DNA from: Oscheius dolichura | Taxonomy: Eukaryota; Nematoda; Chromadorea; Rhabditida; Rhabditidae | NCBI GenBank assembly: GCA_932521035.1 | Contig: OW051492.1 | Span: forward strand, 7,006,001 to 7,070,000 | DNA length: 64,000 bases | Direction of reading: 5' to 3' | In this document: positions 34,570 through 46,605 of the stretch, piece after piece | Layout of the letters: every line of letters begins with the position of its first letter | Numbering within the stretch: position 1 is the first letter of the stretch | Translations under genes and position numbers: made by a program | The notes under the pieces: generated by a model | What the model saw: the letters and a program-made list of their open reading frames with translations, nothing else | Told to the model about the DNA's origin: nothing | The model's database searches: none

Positions 34570-35180
34570 CTATTTGTTATTGATGAGGTGATTTGCAACT
34601 GTGTTCAAGCTGGAAGGTACTCTTTCGATCGCAGTGAAGACCTGAAAACAAATTATCTCAAACTGATCACAAGTTCTATAGCTGTGTTTGGAAATATGAT
34701 TTTCGTCATTTCGCATACAAAGAAACATCCAATTTGAGCTTTGCAGCAATATTAACTGCTAAACCTTTTTTTTTCTTTAGATGCTTACTTTATCAACTCC
34801 ATTATTCCAGCCTCCTTTTACTTCAATTTCTACCTCTTCTTTGCTGGGAAGCTATAATTATCTATACATTTTAGTTATAAAGATAAAATAACCTTGTCTT
34901 TATATACAATAGTTCCAGGCAAGATATATTTCTTTAGTTTTTCGTACAAATCGGAGCCCTAAAAAAAAATATGAAAGAAATAATTATACCTAACCTTTGT
35001 CGTGTTCAACGACCAGATGTCATTATCAATAGAAAGTTTTACGGCTCCTGCAACAAGTCCAACACGGAGAGCGAGTCTAGAAGGAGATTATAAGTTTTAC
35101 GAAAAATTACTCGGCTTTTCTTCACCTTCATCAGACAAATTGAAGAAAACTTACTTTGAAACAGACCAAAGGAATCCCAT
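34570..35180 (-). CDS. MIC13/QIL1-like MICOS complex subunit
   Basis: Five exons: 35180-35155, 35076-34995, 34958-34893, 34851-34789, 34641-34570; phases 2,0,0,0; 102 aa. The N-terminal MGFLWSVSKLALRVGLVAGA is a short membrane-inserting helix with small residues, followed by VKLSIDNDIWSLN, which parallels the GGAVY...DQELLG segment of human MIC13, and by GGWNNGVDKVFTAIERVPS, matching the conserved W-N-G block of the QIL1 domain. MIC13 links the MIC60 and MIC10 subcomplexes at mitochondrial cristae junctions. Length (102 versus 118 in human) fits. An open frame on the plus strand over the same bases is a shadow. Confidence 0.75.
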
Positions 35181-38045
35181 TTACGTTATCTGTTCTACCA
35201 ATATGTTTACTACCTGGAACGGGTTATTATACTTATGCGGAAGGAAGGCAGAAGCCAGAAATAAACAAGAAATATTTGTACAGCGCAAAAGAAAGAGGGC
35301 CGGGAGGCAGTCTCGTCTGAGTAAAAAGATTGAGACGTATTACGTAGGTGATTTTGTCGGAAATATACTGTAGCTACTAGATTTTGTACACTTTCAAAAC
35401 CCAAGCATACAAGCCAACAATATGAGAGAAACTCATGCTATGATGATCATCTCAAGGAGTAGGAAGTGGCTGTGCTTGGAACTCTTCCGGCTAGCTCAAT
35501 AAGGGAAAACAATCTTCCTTTCTCTACAGAGACTCATTGAGAGTCCATCAATTATGTTAATTTCTCAAATTGCACAAGCTTTCGATTCCTAGGCCAATTT
35601 GCCACTGGTTTCCTCCTTTTGCTGTTGTTAAACATAAAAAAACTGCGAGTTAGCAGCATAAAACTGAAACTGCGATTCTCTTTCCACAAGTGAGACGACG
35701 CGTCACGACGTCTGACAAGGGCGGCTAAGCGGAACTTCTGGATCTGATCACCGGGCTGTTCGATCTTCTCCGTCTCCCGTCAACACGCCGTCTGCCATTC
35801 GGTTTATCTGTGTCGAATCCCCTCCTCCACATGGCGTAAGATCCAGTCGCCCGGCTGGTACGGAACGGGTTGCTTGCATAGGCCTATTAGCTGGAAAACT
35901 CACAGGAGAACAAGATAAAGAGGAAAGGGAAGGGAGGAGAGCCTTTGGAATACTAGGGAACATCTTCAACCGGTTTAAACTCTGGAGGAGGTACTCGCCC
36001 CTCTTCCTCCTTCAACCCAAGGAAACGATTAGATCAAGAACCGAGTCGGCCACGGACGGCAGGTGTTGCCTAGCCAGAATCAGATAATTCTGAGAAGCCG
36101 TCGTCCAAGGGCACCTGTGTGTTCCGCCGCCTGCCCCGGCTTCATCCCCCTGGCTTATCTCCCCCTCGCGCCGTCGTTGCGCAAGAACCAGCTTCCATTC
36201 GTTTTGCATATGTTCGTTCCTTCCTCCGACCATAAAAATGTGCGGCTAGCGGCTAGAAGGCGGGGCCAAACCGGCTATCCGACTACTTATTCGGCCTGTG
36301 GGCCCTCTGGCTGATCTCCTTCCCTCCTCTCAGGATTACGGTAACTCGGACAGTGCCCTCCCGGTCGGGCCTCCTCCGTCCTTCGCGGCTCCTCTAACAT
36401 GCATGGCTCTATCTGTTGCTATTCCAACCTTTGATCCAGTCACCCCTCCCATTTATATAACTCGCCCGGTCACCCAACTTCCTCGGCCGACAACAACGGG
36501 CCATATTTCGTCTGAGCCACATGTCCTCTCCGCCCGGGATGATCCACCTCCTCCAGCTGCCCGTCAACTCCTGGTCACTCTTCCCTATGTCTCAGTTGGT
36601 CCCTATCGTCTCCCTTGGTCAAAAGTGGTTCGAAAGTCGGTTTGTCCCAGTCGAGATGATTATCTCCTCCGGGTAACGGTAGTCCCCCAAAGAACAGTGA
36701 TGTTGCCCCGAGCCGTGGCTACTATTCAGTCCACGGGTGGCGTTTCCTTCAAATAGCATGGTAACAGTGTAACATTGCTTTACAGTCGCGAACGGTTCGG
36801 GTGGACCGATCTCGGTGCCCATTCCGCAAATTATCCCGTCCTCCTCCCGCCGGGCTGCCATCCTCCCCTCCGGCCGGCTATCCTCCTCCTCCTCCTTGAC
36901 GACCGGTTGGGGATCAGGGGGACTCGGCTCGTTTTGAAACGCGCGTGTGCCCAGAGGGCGGTCACCCTTTGGGGCTACAGGTTTTCTGCCAAGGTCGCCT
37001 CCCCTCCCCGGGCCCGCCTCCTTCCAGGGGTTTCTGCCACCTACACCTACCCCCGAGAGAGACCACTACCATCTCCCGACGACTGCCACCAGTCAGGCTC
37101 GGACGCGTGAAATGTTGCAACTATGGCTAATATTGCACTCGCCCCGGCCTGATAGGTCTCTGGTCCTCACTCTGCCGAATCAATGGCTCCCGGCCTGTCC
37201 TCGCAAGAAGGGACGACAGTGGACAGTCCCAGCGGGAGGAGGGGGCCGAACCTTGTCCGGAAGCAGGGGGAGGGAGTACGAGTTGCCGGCTGAGTCATCT
37301 GGCTGGCTGGCCTTGCCCTCTGGGAAACTTTCAGCCATTCAGAAGTTGATCTTGTGGCCGTCTCGCCCGGAGATTAAAATGTTAACGGGAGGATGGTCTG
37401 CCCGAGTGAGCAGGCTGACTTCAGCGGACAACTTTTATCACGAGTACCACCTGCCGGGGGCAATCGGGCGAATGAGGGATCAACATCGTCTCCGAGCAAG
37501 GAACTGACGTCAGGAGAGAGCACTCCTCCCACCCATCGATCGATATCTCCCCAAATATATCAGCTGCCCCAATAAATATGCTATTCAAAAATAAATATTT
37601 TTCGAGTTAATTACTCTTTCTTTCTTTGTTTTTTTTAAATCTGATTCCCCCTCCCACGGAAGATGGTCAACGCGCGCCGTGGCCATATTCTCACCCATCC
37701 ACCACGTCGTCTATTTTCGAAATAGATATCAATAATCGATATTCGGCTGTCCCCCGGCTGTCTCCTGCCAGTCCCAGTGATTCTTGTCTTTACCTAATCG
37801 GGGCCGATGGCTGGTAGAAAGTGTTGAATTCGAGAGGACCTGGGCTGTCCGCCATTCGTTGTGCTTTGATAATGCGTCTAGGGAGCCTACGCTGACTGTC
37901 TGCGCTCTCTCGCCGCCCTGCCATCTTCCTCCCCCTACGACGCTCACTTTCACAACAATGCCTGCCATTCTTTTATGTTTTTATCTTTTTTAATTTTTTT
38001 TACAATATTTTTTATTTTCTGTTTTTTAGGTAGACAAATCTGAAA
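35181..38045. other. 2.9-kb region without a supported gene
   Basis: Several open frames exist (for example 36298-36756 on the plus strand) but none has coding-type splice sites, a domain or a plausible start. From about 35700 the base composition becomes C-rich on the plus strand. It ends in a T-rich tract and TTTTTTAG acceptor at about 38020-38030, before the ankyrin gene start. Confidence 0.45.
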
Positions 38046-38976
38046 ATGTCTTCGAAGGAGGAGGAGAAGATCGAGAGGCAGCCGGCCGCCGAGGTAAGGT
38101 CTCGCCATTTCCACGAAAGATAACGGCGTCCTGCAGAAAACAGAAGAGCCCAGTGGGGAAAAGAAGCCGGAGGCCGAGGAGAAAAAGGAAGAAAATGGAA
38201 ATGAGACGGAGAAGGTAGGAGACAAGAAGGAGGAGGAGGAGACCGGCGACCCTATCCCCGACACCAGCGAGGGCGAGAAGAAGGACGACCAGGAGGAGGA
38301 CGAGGAACTCACCCAGGAACAGAAGGTAGGCCATTCTCCCTCTTGTTTTATTTGATTTCTATAGGAGGAACTGGAGGCAGCCGTCATGTCCGACCAGTAC
38401 GACTTCATCTTCGATCTCACCCACAACTACGAGGACATCAACATTGTGAGTCGGCCCCGGGGGGAAGTGTAGCGGACTGTTTCAGCCAATCGCCTATCTG
38501 TCGGCCTCCCACGCCCATCTCGGAGACAAGACCTTCCTCCACATCGCCGCCATGAAGGATCTTCCCAACGCCATCGAGGTATCCCCGTCTGCCCGGTTCC
38601 CTCTCATGCTCCCCGTTTACAGTGTCTTCTGGGACTGGGGTGTGATCCCGGCGTGGTCGATAACGACGGAAAGACGCCCTACGAAAGATGTAAATCAATT
38701 GAAACGAAGGAGAGTTTCGTCAACTTTCGAACTGAGAATCCCCGCAAATTCGACTGGAGCAGGTAGGCCCCTTCCCAATTCGACCTTTATATCGACTCCA
38801 GGGCAAAGATCCCCACCTCGGTGGAGACGGCCAAGAGGGGCAAACGGGGTCGTGGAAAGGCCAAGAAAACCAGCGACGACGACGACGAGGAATACCGCCC
38901 CAGCGGCAAGAAGGGCAGGGCCGGTGGGCGACGTGCTTCGAAGAAGTCGGCAAATGAGAGCGACAGCGACTACTAG
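38046..38976 (+). CDS. Ankyrin protein resembling the C-terminal part of ANKZF1/Vms1
   Basis: Six exons: 38046-38093, 38137-38325, 38365-38445, 38486-38578, 38623-38762, 38802-38976; 241 aa. The first 80 residues are Glu/Lys-rich and disordered. Residues about 105-165 form ankyrin repeats (GDKTFLHIAAMKDLPNAIE, then GLGCDPGVVDNDGKTPYE), followed by ETKESFVNFRTENPRKFDWS and RAKIP, the exact arrangement found after the ankyrin repeats of ANKZF1/Vms1. A basic-acidic tail with DDDDEEYRPSGKK and a final SDSDY follows. The zinc finger and VLRF1 release-factor-like domain of Vms1 are absent and no upstream exons were found; a T-tract plus TTTTAG before the ATG suggests a trans-spliced, complete 5' end. 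Nuclear-type tail; function uncertain. AATAAA 39196-39201. Confidence 0.75.
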
Positions 38977-40433
38977 CGACGGCCGGACGACCGTCCGGTG
39001 CCCGTTATGAATCGATCTCGCTTGTTCCCATCTTCGCTTTATGTAACATTACTTATGAAATTCTCCTCTTCCCCCGAATTGCCCGAATACGGCGTCAATA
39101 TAACTGGTGATCAACATTGACAAAAGTTTTTCAGTACATCCGCTAATTTCAGTTTTGTTTTCGTAAAACAATGTTCGACATTTTTATCAGATAAAAATAA
39201 ATAGTAACAAAGAGAGCAACAAATATTGGAAGGGGGAGCTGGGGAGGGAGTGTCCGTTTTTCGACTCGGGCCAGCGAGGCGACGACAGCTAGCGCGGTCA
39301 AGCAGCAAGACGTTGCTTTCTACTCAAAACTACCACGATATAATCGGATACTTCATTCAGACTATGCTTAGGGTATGTGTAGCAAGTCGCCAGCAAGGGC
39401 AGTGGCGAGTCACTCCGACATCTCGGCCTATGGGCCTCCAACTCAAAAGATCCCAAAACTGCTTTTCCGATCTTATTTCTGCATTCTGTAGGACAGAGGG
39501 TTTGGTCTTCAACTTCGGACGTTGACATATTGTCTAAATGTATAAAATGAGGGAAAACAAGAAGAAAAGTAGATGTCGCAGAGGACGGCTGGCCAGAAAA
39601 TCCACATCAAATGGAGGGGATAACCTGTAATGAACCGCAGACAGCTTTACCTGTTGGAGTTAATCCCCATTTTGAGCGAAATAGCTCAGAATGAGGATTA
39701 GTGGGTCGACATGTTAGGATTCCTTTATGCTTACGGAAAGATATGGAAACTTCTTGATCTGGTCAAACCTACCGTGATTCATCCATCCTCCCCGAATCAA
39801 CGAGGTCGTCAACTTCATCCTCCCGATGTTATATATTATCATATTTCCAAACCCGTCATGATCTTCTCAATAAACCTTAATCCCCCTTTCAGATCTCCCA
39901 GAAGAAGATGAAAGGCATCCAGGCTGGAACTATCCGGTAGTCATCCAAGGAAGTCAGGATACATTAAGCATCTGCCAAAGGGGAGGAGGAGTATCTCGGG
40001 GGATATGGAGATTACACAAGGAGACCGAGGCCATCGGAGGGACACCTGGAGGAGATCATCCGAAGAACGTTGATACTGTACTGACACACCTCTTCCAGAC
40101 TTGGTCTGTCGCGGCTCCAACCGTCGAAGCGGCGACTCACCCCCCTTCTAGCCAACCCTATTCAACAAAAAAAGGTATCACCATATAAAAAGGAATTGAT
40201 CTGCTCATTTCAAGAATTTTTACAACTACAGACGAGAGAATGGGAGTGAATGGGGAGAATGTCCAAGTGAGATTTCGGAAGAACTACAATTCAACTCAAT
40301 CAAGGCTCTACGAGTATGATTTATGTGACAGACTATGAACAAGTAACGGTATGAACAAGGCGACTAATGGTTCGAGACAAGCAGACGAGAAAAACACTAG
40401 AGACATAACACAACAAATATATTTACACTCTAT
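38977..40433. other. Intergenic region between convergent genes
   Basis: Contains the 3' UTR of the ankyrin gene with two small perfect stem-loops (39155-39171, 7-bp stem; 39181-39197, 7-bp stem) near its AATAAA. The rest, to the stop of the aminopeptidase gene, has no supported gene; a short frame at 39711-39911 was not convincing. Confidence 0.45.
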
Positions 40434-43400
40434 CTACAATTGGCGGGTCTTCTCGCGGATCAAGTCGACCATCTTCGCGCCGTTCTTCTCCAGCCATTCG
40501 ATCCTCTTGGCCGCCTTGTGCTCCATCTTCGTAAAGACGAAATACTTCTGGGCCTTCTTGTCGTCCTTCACAAACGATTTCAACTTTTCCAGTTGATATT
40601 TTGATTGAATATTGGAGGCACTTCCCTCGATTATATGGTTCAAAATTGACTGCTCGTCCGAATACCTGAATGGCTGGTTAGGGGGCGGAAGCAGGAGGAC
40701 AACGTACTGTTTATGGATTTGATCCCAATTCTCGAAGAGGAAGTCGAGGAGGAACTCGGAGGCGACCTCGTTGCCGCTGAGGTATAGGAATACGGTTCCG
40801 ACGTCCTGTCCGCGCACGATGCCCTTGCCGCGGTTGAGGACCTCCCCCATGAGCCACTTGAGCGTCACCACGTCGTGGCTACACGTCAGGGCCCTCAGCA
40901 GCTGTCTCGACTCCAGCTGCAGCGTCTCCTTCTTGTACTTGGCCAAGATCTAAACGGTCTCCTATACTCTTGGCTATTATAAAGTGCTCACCAGCTGGAA
41001 CTTGTCGTCGTCCCCGTCCCTGACGGCCGAGCAGTAGATGTTTACCCTGATGGCCGGCGGCACCTCTGAGCACTGGCTGGCCTCGGCGTCCTCGGAGCAG
41101 GGCTGGCGGAACTTCTCCTCGAAGATCTCATCCTTCAGCTGCTTACAGGCCTTCTTGTCGACGGCACAATAGGTGAGCCACTGGGTGACCTTGATCCCTT
41201 TGGCGATGTGCTGCTCCTCCGAGGAGTTGACCGTCTCCACCAGAGCCTTGATGTCCAGTTTCTCGGCGATCGGCTTGAGCAGCTGCTTCTTGTAGTCGTC
41301 AATGGCCTTGGAGCCGGGTGTGCTACCCCAGTAGTCGTCGAGAGAGTTGAGCGAGTTCAGAAAGGCCATCCACGGCAGTCTGCTCTCCTCCTTGACAATG
41401 TACTGGGCAAAGTCGAAGGCCACGTCGTAGGGGATCTTGTCGATCTCGGCCATGGCGAACACGTCGCTCACAATGCGGTACCGGCTCCGCTGGCTGTAGA
41501 CCGTGTGGTCGGCCTTCAGCTGGTCCAAGATCTTCTTCCACCCGGCCTTGTCGAAATTCATCCGGGCAATGGCATAACTGTCGGCATTAAGGACGACGGC
41601 CTCCGAGGTCTTGGGCAGGTAGAGCTGGCCGTCGTAGGGCAGCCAGGCCAGCTTGACCTCTTTCTGCGTGCCCACTTGGTACCATACGGGAACATCGTAT
41701 TTATATCTGGATATCTCTCATTATTGAAGTCAAAATGGAATGGCTCACTTGTATTTGGGATTGGCAAACTTCGGCCTCTCGGGGGCGTTGGGGTTGATGA
41801 GGTAGCGGGTCTGGGTGACCTCGTCATGGGTTGTGTTGTGCTTGACCAGCGACAGATACGGGTAGCCCATTTGTGTCGTCCATTTCAAGGCAAACTCTGT
41901 CACGCTGAGCTTCTTTCCGTCGGGACCCTTCATGCCGTCCGGCACGGCCTTGTCCCACTCTGCGAACAACTGACCGTGTTCCGTATTCTGATAGGCGTAC
42001 TTGTCGAAATACGACTTGATTCCCTTCTGGAAGTTCTCCTTTCCCAGCAGATGATTCACCTGAAATTGATACGGTCTCCCCTCAACTGTTATGACTGACC
42101 ATAGAGATGAAGGTGGCCCCCTTCTTGTAGCTGATCGCGTCGAAGAGGTCGTCGATCTCCTCGTTGTACTCGACGTCGTTGATGATCGGATGGCTGCTCC
42201 GCGAGCTGTCCTCCGTCAGCGAAAAGCTGTGCTGCTCCGCCACAAACGTATTCTCCTGAATTCTCTTCCCATTAAAGTGCTATGGTGTTTGTCTGTCCGA
42301 TGGGAAAGTGTAAAACGGTAAAGGGATTATCAATTCTGGGGACACCACAGGCGGCCGTCGGCCAAAAGTGGAAAAGGCCCCCTACAGGTCGAAGCGGATA
42401 AGCTGTAGTTACGACAGCCTGAGGCTGCCGAAGGCCTATTCTCCAAAAATAAGAAGATTCCTCACCATGTCAAATTTGCCGTCGGAGATGATATCGACGC
42501 CGATATTTTCGACGGTCGACGCGAAACCTTCATTCAGCCAGATGTCGTTCCACCATTTCATCGTGACGAGATCCCCGAACCACATATGTGCCAGCTCGTG
42601 AGCGATGACAGTGGCGACGCGTCTCTTGTTCTCCATATTGTAATTCTTCGGGTCGTAGAGAAGGGCCGTCTCCCTGTACGTGATCAGTCCCTATAAATTC
42701 TCATTCTCCTCGAGAAGTAAGAGCCATACCCAATTCTCCATGGCGCCCATAGCAAAGTCCGGCAACGCGACCATGTCCTGCTTCTCAAGCGGGAACTTCA
42801 CTCCGTAGAAGTCTTCCAGTCCCGTCAGACACTTGATTCCGGATTGTAGAGCGTACGCCGTCGTCGCCTTGGCCTCCGGTCGGCTGTAGATGCGGAAACG
42901 GACGCCATTCTTCGTATATCCCTCGACGTAGGTGAATTCGGAGATCAAAACGGCCAGCAGGTAGGAGGACATGACCGGCGTCGGCTTGAAGGACGTCTCC
43001 AAAAAGTTGCCATTCACTCTAAAACATCCAACTCTTATATTGAAAATGGGTAACTGACGGTATAGGCTCGCCGCGTTCGATGCCATTGGAGACGGCGCTG
43101 GTTCCCTTCGGGTGGACGATGGTGACATTCCAGCTGGCCTTCCACTCGGGTTCGTCGAAGCAGGGGACCATCTTCCGGGCGTCCTGAGGCTCCATCTGGG
43201 TGGCCGCGGCAATCCTCTCCTGTCCCTGGGCATTGGTATACTTGGTCTGGTAGAGTCCGTTCAGCTGGGGCCGTATCTTCCCCTCGTAGATGATCTCCAG
43301 GGTGAATTCGCCCTTGACTGGCTTGCTCAGTTTGAACGTGGCCCGTTGCAGGTGCTCGTCCAGCACCACATCGGAGACAGACACCTTTCCCTTCTGAACC

Positions 43401-43863
43401 CGCTAGGTTACTGTAATAAAGGGTATCTTACGGTAGTTTCGGCAAAGCAATGTTCCTTTTTGAAAGTCAGCTCGGCCGAGTTGAGGACCACCTCGTTGAC
43501 TTCGCTCTCGGCCTTCAGGTGGAGGACGACGGCCGCATCGAAGGAGAGTTCCTTGTCCTTGGGGATGGCTGCCCCGTAGCCGGGCAGATAGGCCTTCAGT
43601 TTCAAGTTGTACGAGGACGGCTTGACGTCCCTCGGCAGGAGCATGTCCTTGATCAGACGCCGCTTATCCGGTCCGGCTGGCTTCTCCTCCTCGACGACGG
43701 GAGGTGGGCCGCCGTGGGCCGTGCGAGATCCTCCGTCACCGGTGACCTGATAGATGAGGAAGACAACTGCGGCACCGACGAGAAAAGCACCGACAAGGGA
43801 GAGCACCTTCATCACGCGGGGAGTCAGGAATCCCGTCTTCTTGGACGTCGCCGAAGACGCCAT
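40434..43863 (-). CDS. M1-family zinc aminopeptidase (aminopeptidase N-like)
   Basis: Nine exons: 43863-43432, 43393-43059, 43018-42730, 42690-42466, 42255-42100, 42059-41749, 41706-40992, 40949-40708, 40665-40434; 978 aa. Short cytosolic N-terminus, signal-anchor helix (about residues 20-42), Ser/Thr/Pro stalk, then the M1 fold: substrate-anchoring GAMEN, zinc site HELAH with downstream NEGFA glutamate, and the catalytic Tyr in GLITYRE-like context; the SYKKGATF block and an ERAP1-like C-terminal domain follow. It is thus predicted active, a type II ectoenzyme removing N-terminal residues. An ATTTTCAG acceptor lies 7 nt before the ATG (trans-splicing). The last intron (40707-40666, 42 bp) is in frame and stop-free. 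Confidence 0.93.
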
Positions 43864-44684
43864 CCTTCTCTGAAAATTGCTGGTAATTAATAAGAAACAA
43901 ACGGAGAAAACCAAAAGGTACGGATCATCGAAGAGGTTGTTGTTGGCACTTTTAATTCTCCAGCGCGACTGCATGACAGAAAGACGACTGACTGCCAGAA
44001 GCGAAAGAGAAGTCAAATGGTAGCGGAAGCGGGATTGTGGATCTGCGGGCGTCGACAACCCCACTTGTCTGGCTTATCAAAGCTTTTCTGAGTCCCTTCC
44101 GGACCGATTTAGACAGTCGGGGGATTGCCACCAATTATGTGACCAGAAAGACAGAGACGACGCTGTTCATTTGTAAAAAGGAGCCTCGGTTCGATGCTAA
44201 TTTTAGGGGGGTATTCTGACTGGGAAAATCAATGAAAGGGTGGGAAAGGAACGAAGGGAAGAACGCCAAGAAAATGGACAATTAGATGGTATTCTGTGAA
44301 AAGTCGAATAAGCACAATGGAATACGGCCTCTTTTGAAAAGGCGAGCAATTTTTAGGCGATGACAGGACGAGAGACGGACCGTTTCGGGGGAGGACGAGG
44401 ATTTGCATTTACATTCCCCCTGCAACCACGGCTTCACCTCTTGTTATGGTCGAATATTTAAAAGGGGAGGACGGCGGGGAGGAGGAGGAACTGCCCGGTA
44501 GGTCAAATGGGAGGATGTTTCCTCGTCCACGAAGATTACCACTATTTGGACAGAGAGGGCGAAAACAAAACGGACACGGGGGCCTTCCCCTTCGGCCGGA
44601 ACCAGGGAACACGATCCATGTTGAGTATCGATTTTATTAGCAATTGTATATCTACTTTTAGATGACGCCTTGGCCGCGGCTCGG
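43864..44684. other. Intergenic spacer with reverse poly(A) signal
   Basis: Upstream region of the aminopeptidase gene and 3' UTR of the SH2 kinase; reverse AATAAA at 44633-44638. No supported exon. Confidence 0.5.
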
Positions 44685-46401
44685 CTAGGCTTCGGCGTCG
44701 TGGGCTCCAAAAGTAGCGAGGGCGAAGCAGACCTCCTCCATCGTGGCCCGCTTCTCCTCGTCCTTGATGGTGATCCTCTCCTGGTAGAAACTGACCATCT
44801 TCTCCGGGGTTATCGGCGGCAGGTCGGGTGCCCGGCCGGCCAGCACCAGCGGGCGCACGTCCTTGTTCTCCATCCCGAAGTAGGGCGCGTTGCTGCTCAT
44901 AATCTCGAATGTCAGGATTCCGAAGGTGTAGACGTCGGACTTGTGGGTGAACCTGAGGTCGGACAGGGTCTCGGGGGCTAGCCACTTGATCGGCAGCTTC
45001 GGCGGCTTGGCCTGGTGCTTCTTCGAGAGCACCTCCTCCGGTTTGAGCGGGGCCGACAGACCGAAGTCAGAGATTTTGACGAGCTTCTTGGCGACGACGA
45101 TGAGACAGTTCCTGGCGGAAATGTCGCAGTGGACGAGGTTCATCTTGTGGCAGTAGTGGAGGCCGCGGGCTGCACCCAGAGTCATCGTCAGCCGCTCGGG
45201 CAGGGTCAGGGTGTCCTTGTTCGTTCTGAGGTACTTGTCCAGGCTGGTCCCGTCCACAAATTCAATTATGATGTAGAGCGGCTGCTCGTCCACCGCGACG
45301 CCGAAGGTCCGGACGACGTGGACGGACTTGAAGTCGCGCACGAGGCGGGCCTCGTTCATCAGCTCCTTTATCTGTTCCTTGGTCAGGTCGACGACGCCCT
45401 TCGACGACTTGATGGCCACCTTCACCTGCTCCCCGCTCAGCCGGGTCAGCTCGCCCAGCTGCACCACCCCGAAGGCTCCTCTGCCCAGTTCCTTGTCACA
45501 CAGTTTCACATCGCCGTGCTTGAATTCCCACTTGGCCAGCGGGACTGGCCTCATCAGCTGGTAGGTGTTGGCGCCCTTCGCGTCCAGCTTCCTCGGCTTC
45601 CTCTTGTTGTCTTCGACGACCTCGGCGATCGTGTCGAACTGCTTCCTCGGGTGGATGTAGTACTTCTTCTGCTTCTCTCGGATGATGAGGTTCAGGATGT
45701 CCTTGCTCGTGTCGGCCGCGTGGTCCGTCTTCACCGAGACCACTATCTGTTTCATCTTGGAGGAGTGTCCCGGCGTGTCGTCCTCGTTCTCCGTCTCTGA
45801 GACGCGGATCAGGTAGTCGCCGGGCGTTTTGAGCAGGAAGGCGATGTCCTCGCGGGGCAGATAGCCGTGGTAGCCCTCGACGGCCTGGAGGGTCTTCTCC
45901 AGAACCTTGTCCACCGCCACCTCGTCCGGCTCGGGTTTGCCCGTGGCCGATCCCAGGCTGGTGCTCTTCGACTTGGTCTCGTTCGACTCTCCCTCTGGCT
46001 TTCTGGCTTTCTTGCCTGGCTCGTCCGACACCGTCTTCTTCTTCTTCCACGACTTCACCTGGCTCCGGTTGACGCTCCTCGAGCGCCACTTGCCCGGCGA
46101 CGGGTTCTTCGCGATGCCAGTCTCGTCACGCATCTTCTCCAATGGCAAAGGGGAAATGGCCACCGCCTTCTAGTCCGAGATTAGCCCAGTCCAGACAGTT
46201 CCCATCGCCTAATCACCCGACTCACCTTGATCCGGTCAAAGACTCCTCTCCTCTCGGCATCCTGTCCCGGCTCCAGTTCCAGCTGGCTGTCTGCCGAACT
46301 TCTCTAAAAATGAGGATACAGTATGCCTCTCGGGTGCCTACCGGTGGTGTCCCGTCTCCCTTGCTCCAGACGGCATCCGTGACTCGTCTCGATTGCGGCA
46401 T
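44685..46401 (-). CDS. Nematode-type SH2 non-receptor tyrosine kinase (Fer-like)
   Basis: Three exons: 46401-46342, 46303-46226, 46169-44685; 540 aa. After a basic N-terminus comes an SH2 domain (about residues 135-235: GYHGYLPREDI and DYLIRVSE, in which the phosphotyrosine-binding Arg is visible), then the kinase: GRGAFGVVQLGEL, VAIKSSKG, catalytic loop HCDISARNC, DFGLSAP, PIKWLAPE and SDVYTFGILTFEIMS. The usual Arg of HRD is Cys here; the catalytic Asp and Asn and the DFG Asp are kept, so activity is plausible. C. elegans has dozens of such Fer-related kinases, many sperm-enriched. The first two exons were recovered from splice sites; a TTTCTTTAG acceptor lies 16 nt before the ATG. AATAAA reverse of 44633-44638. 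Confidence 0.88.
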
Positions 46402-46605
46402 GCTAGCCTCTCGACGGCTAAAGAAAAGCCTTTAGCATGTTGCTTATCGTCGTGCCCGGCTGCCTCCGGGATGCGATTTTATCGTCCGCGTGGAACATCC
46501 TCGGCAGCAGATGGACTTGTTCAGGCAGGAGCACTCCCTCCTGGCCACTTCCTCTGTTTACCTTTCCTCATCCTCCCTCTTCTATCCCTATCCATTTTCA
46601 GATAA

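Noticed and set aside
35002-35373. 123-codon plus-strand open frame
   Set aside because: It is antisense to four exons whose minus-strand translation matches the MIC13/QIL1 domain with closing phases.
36298-36756. 150-codon plus-strand open frame
   Set aside because: Pro/Ser/Thr-rich translation of C-rich DNA, no domain, no splice signals, non-ATG-dependent context.
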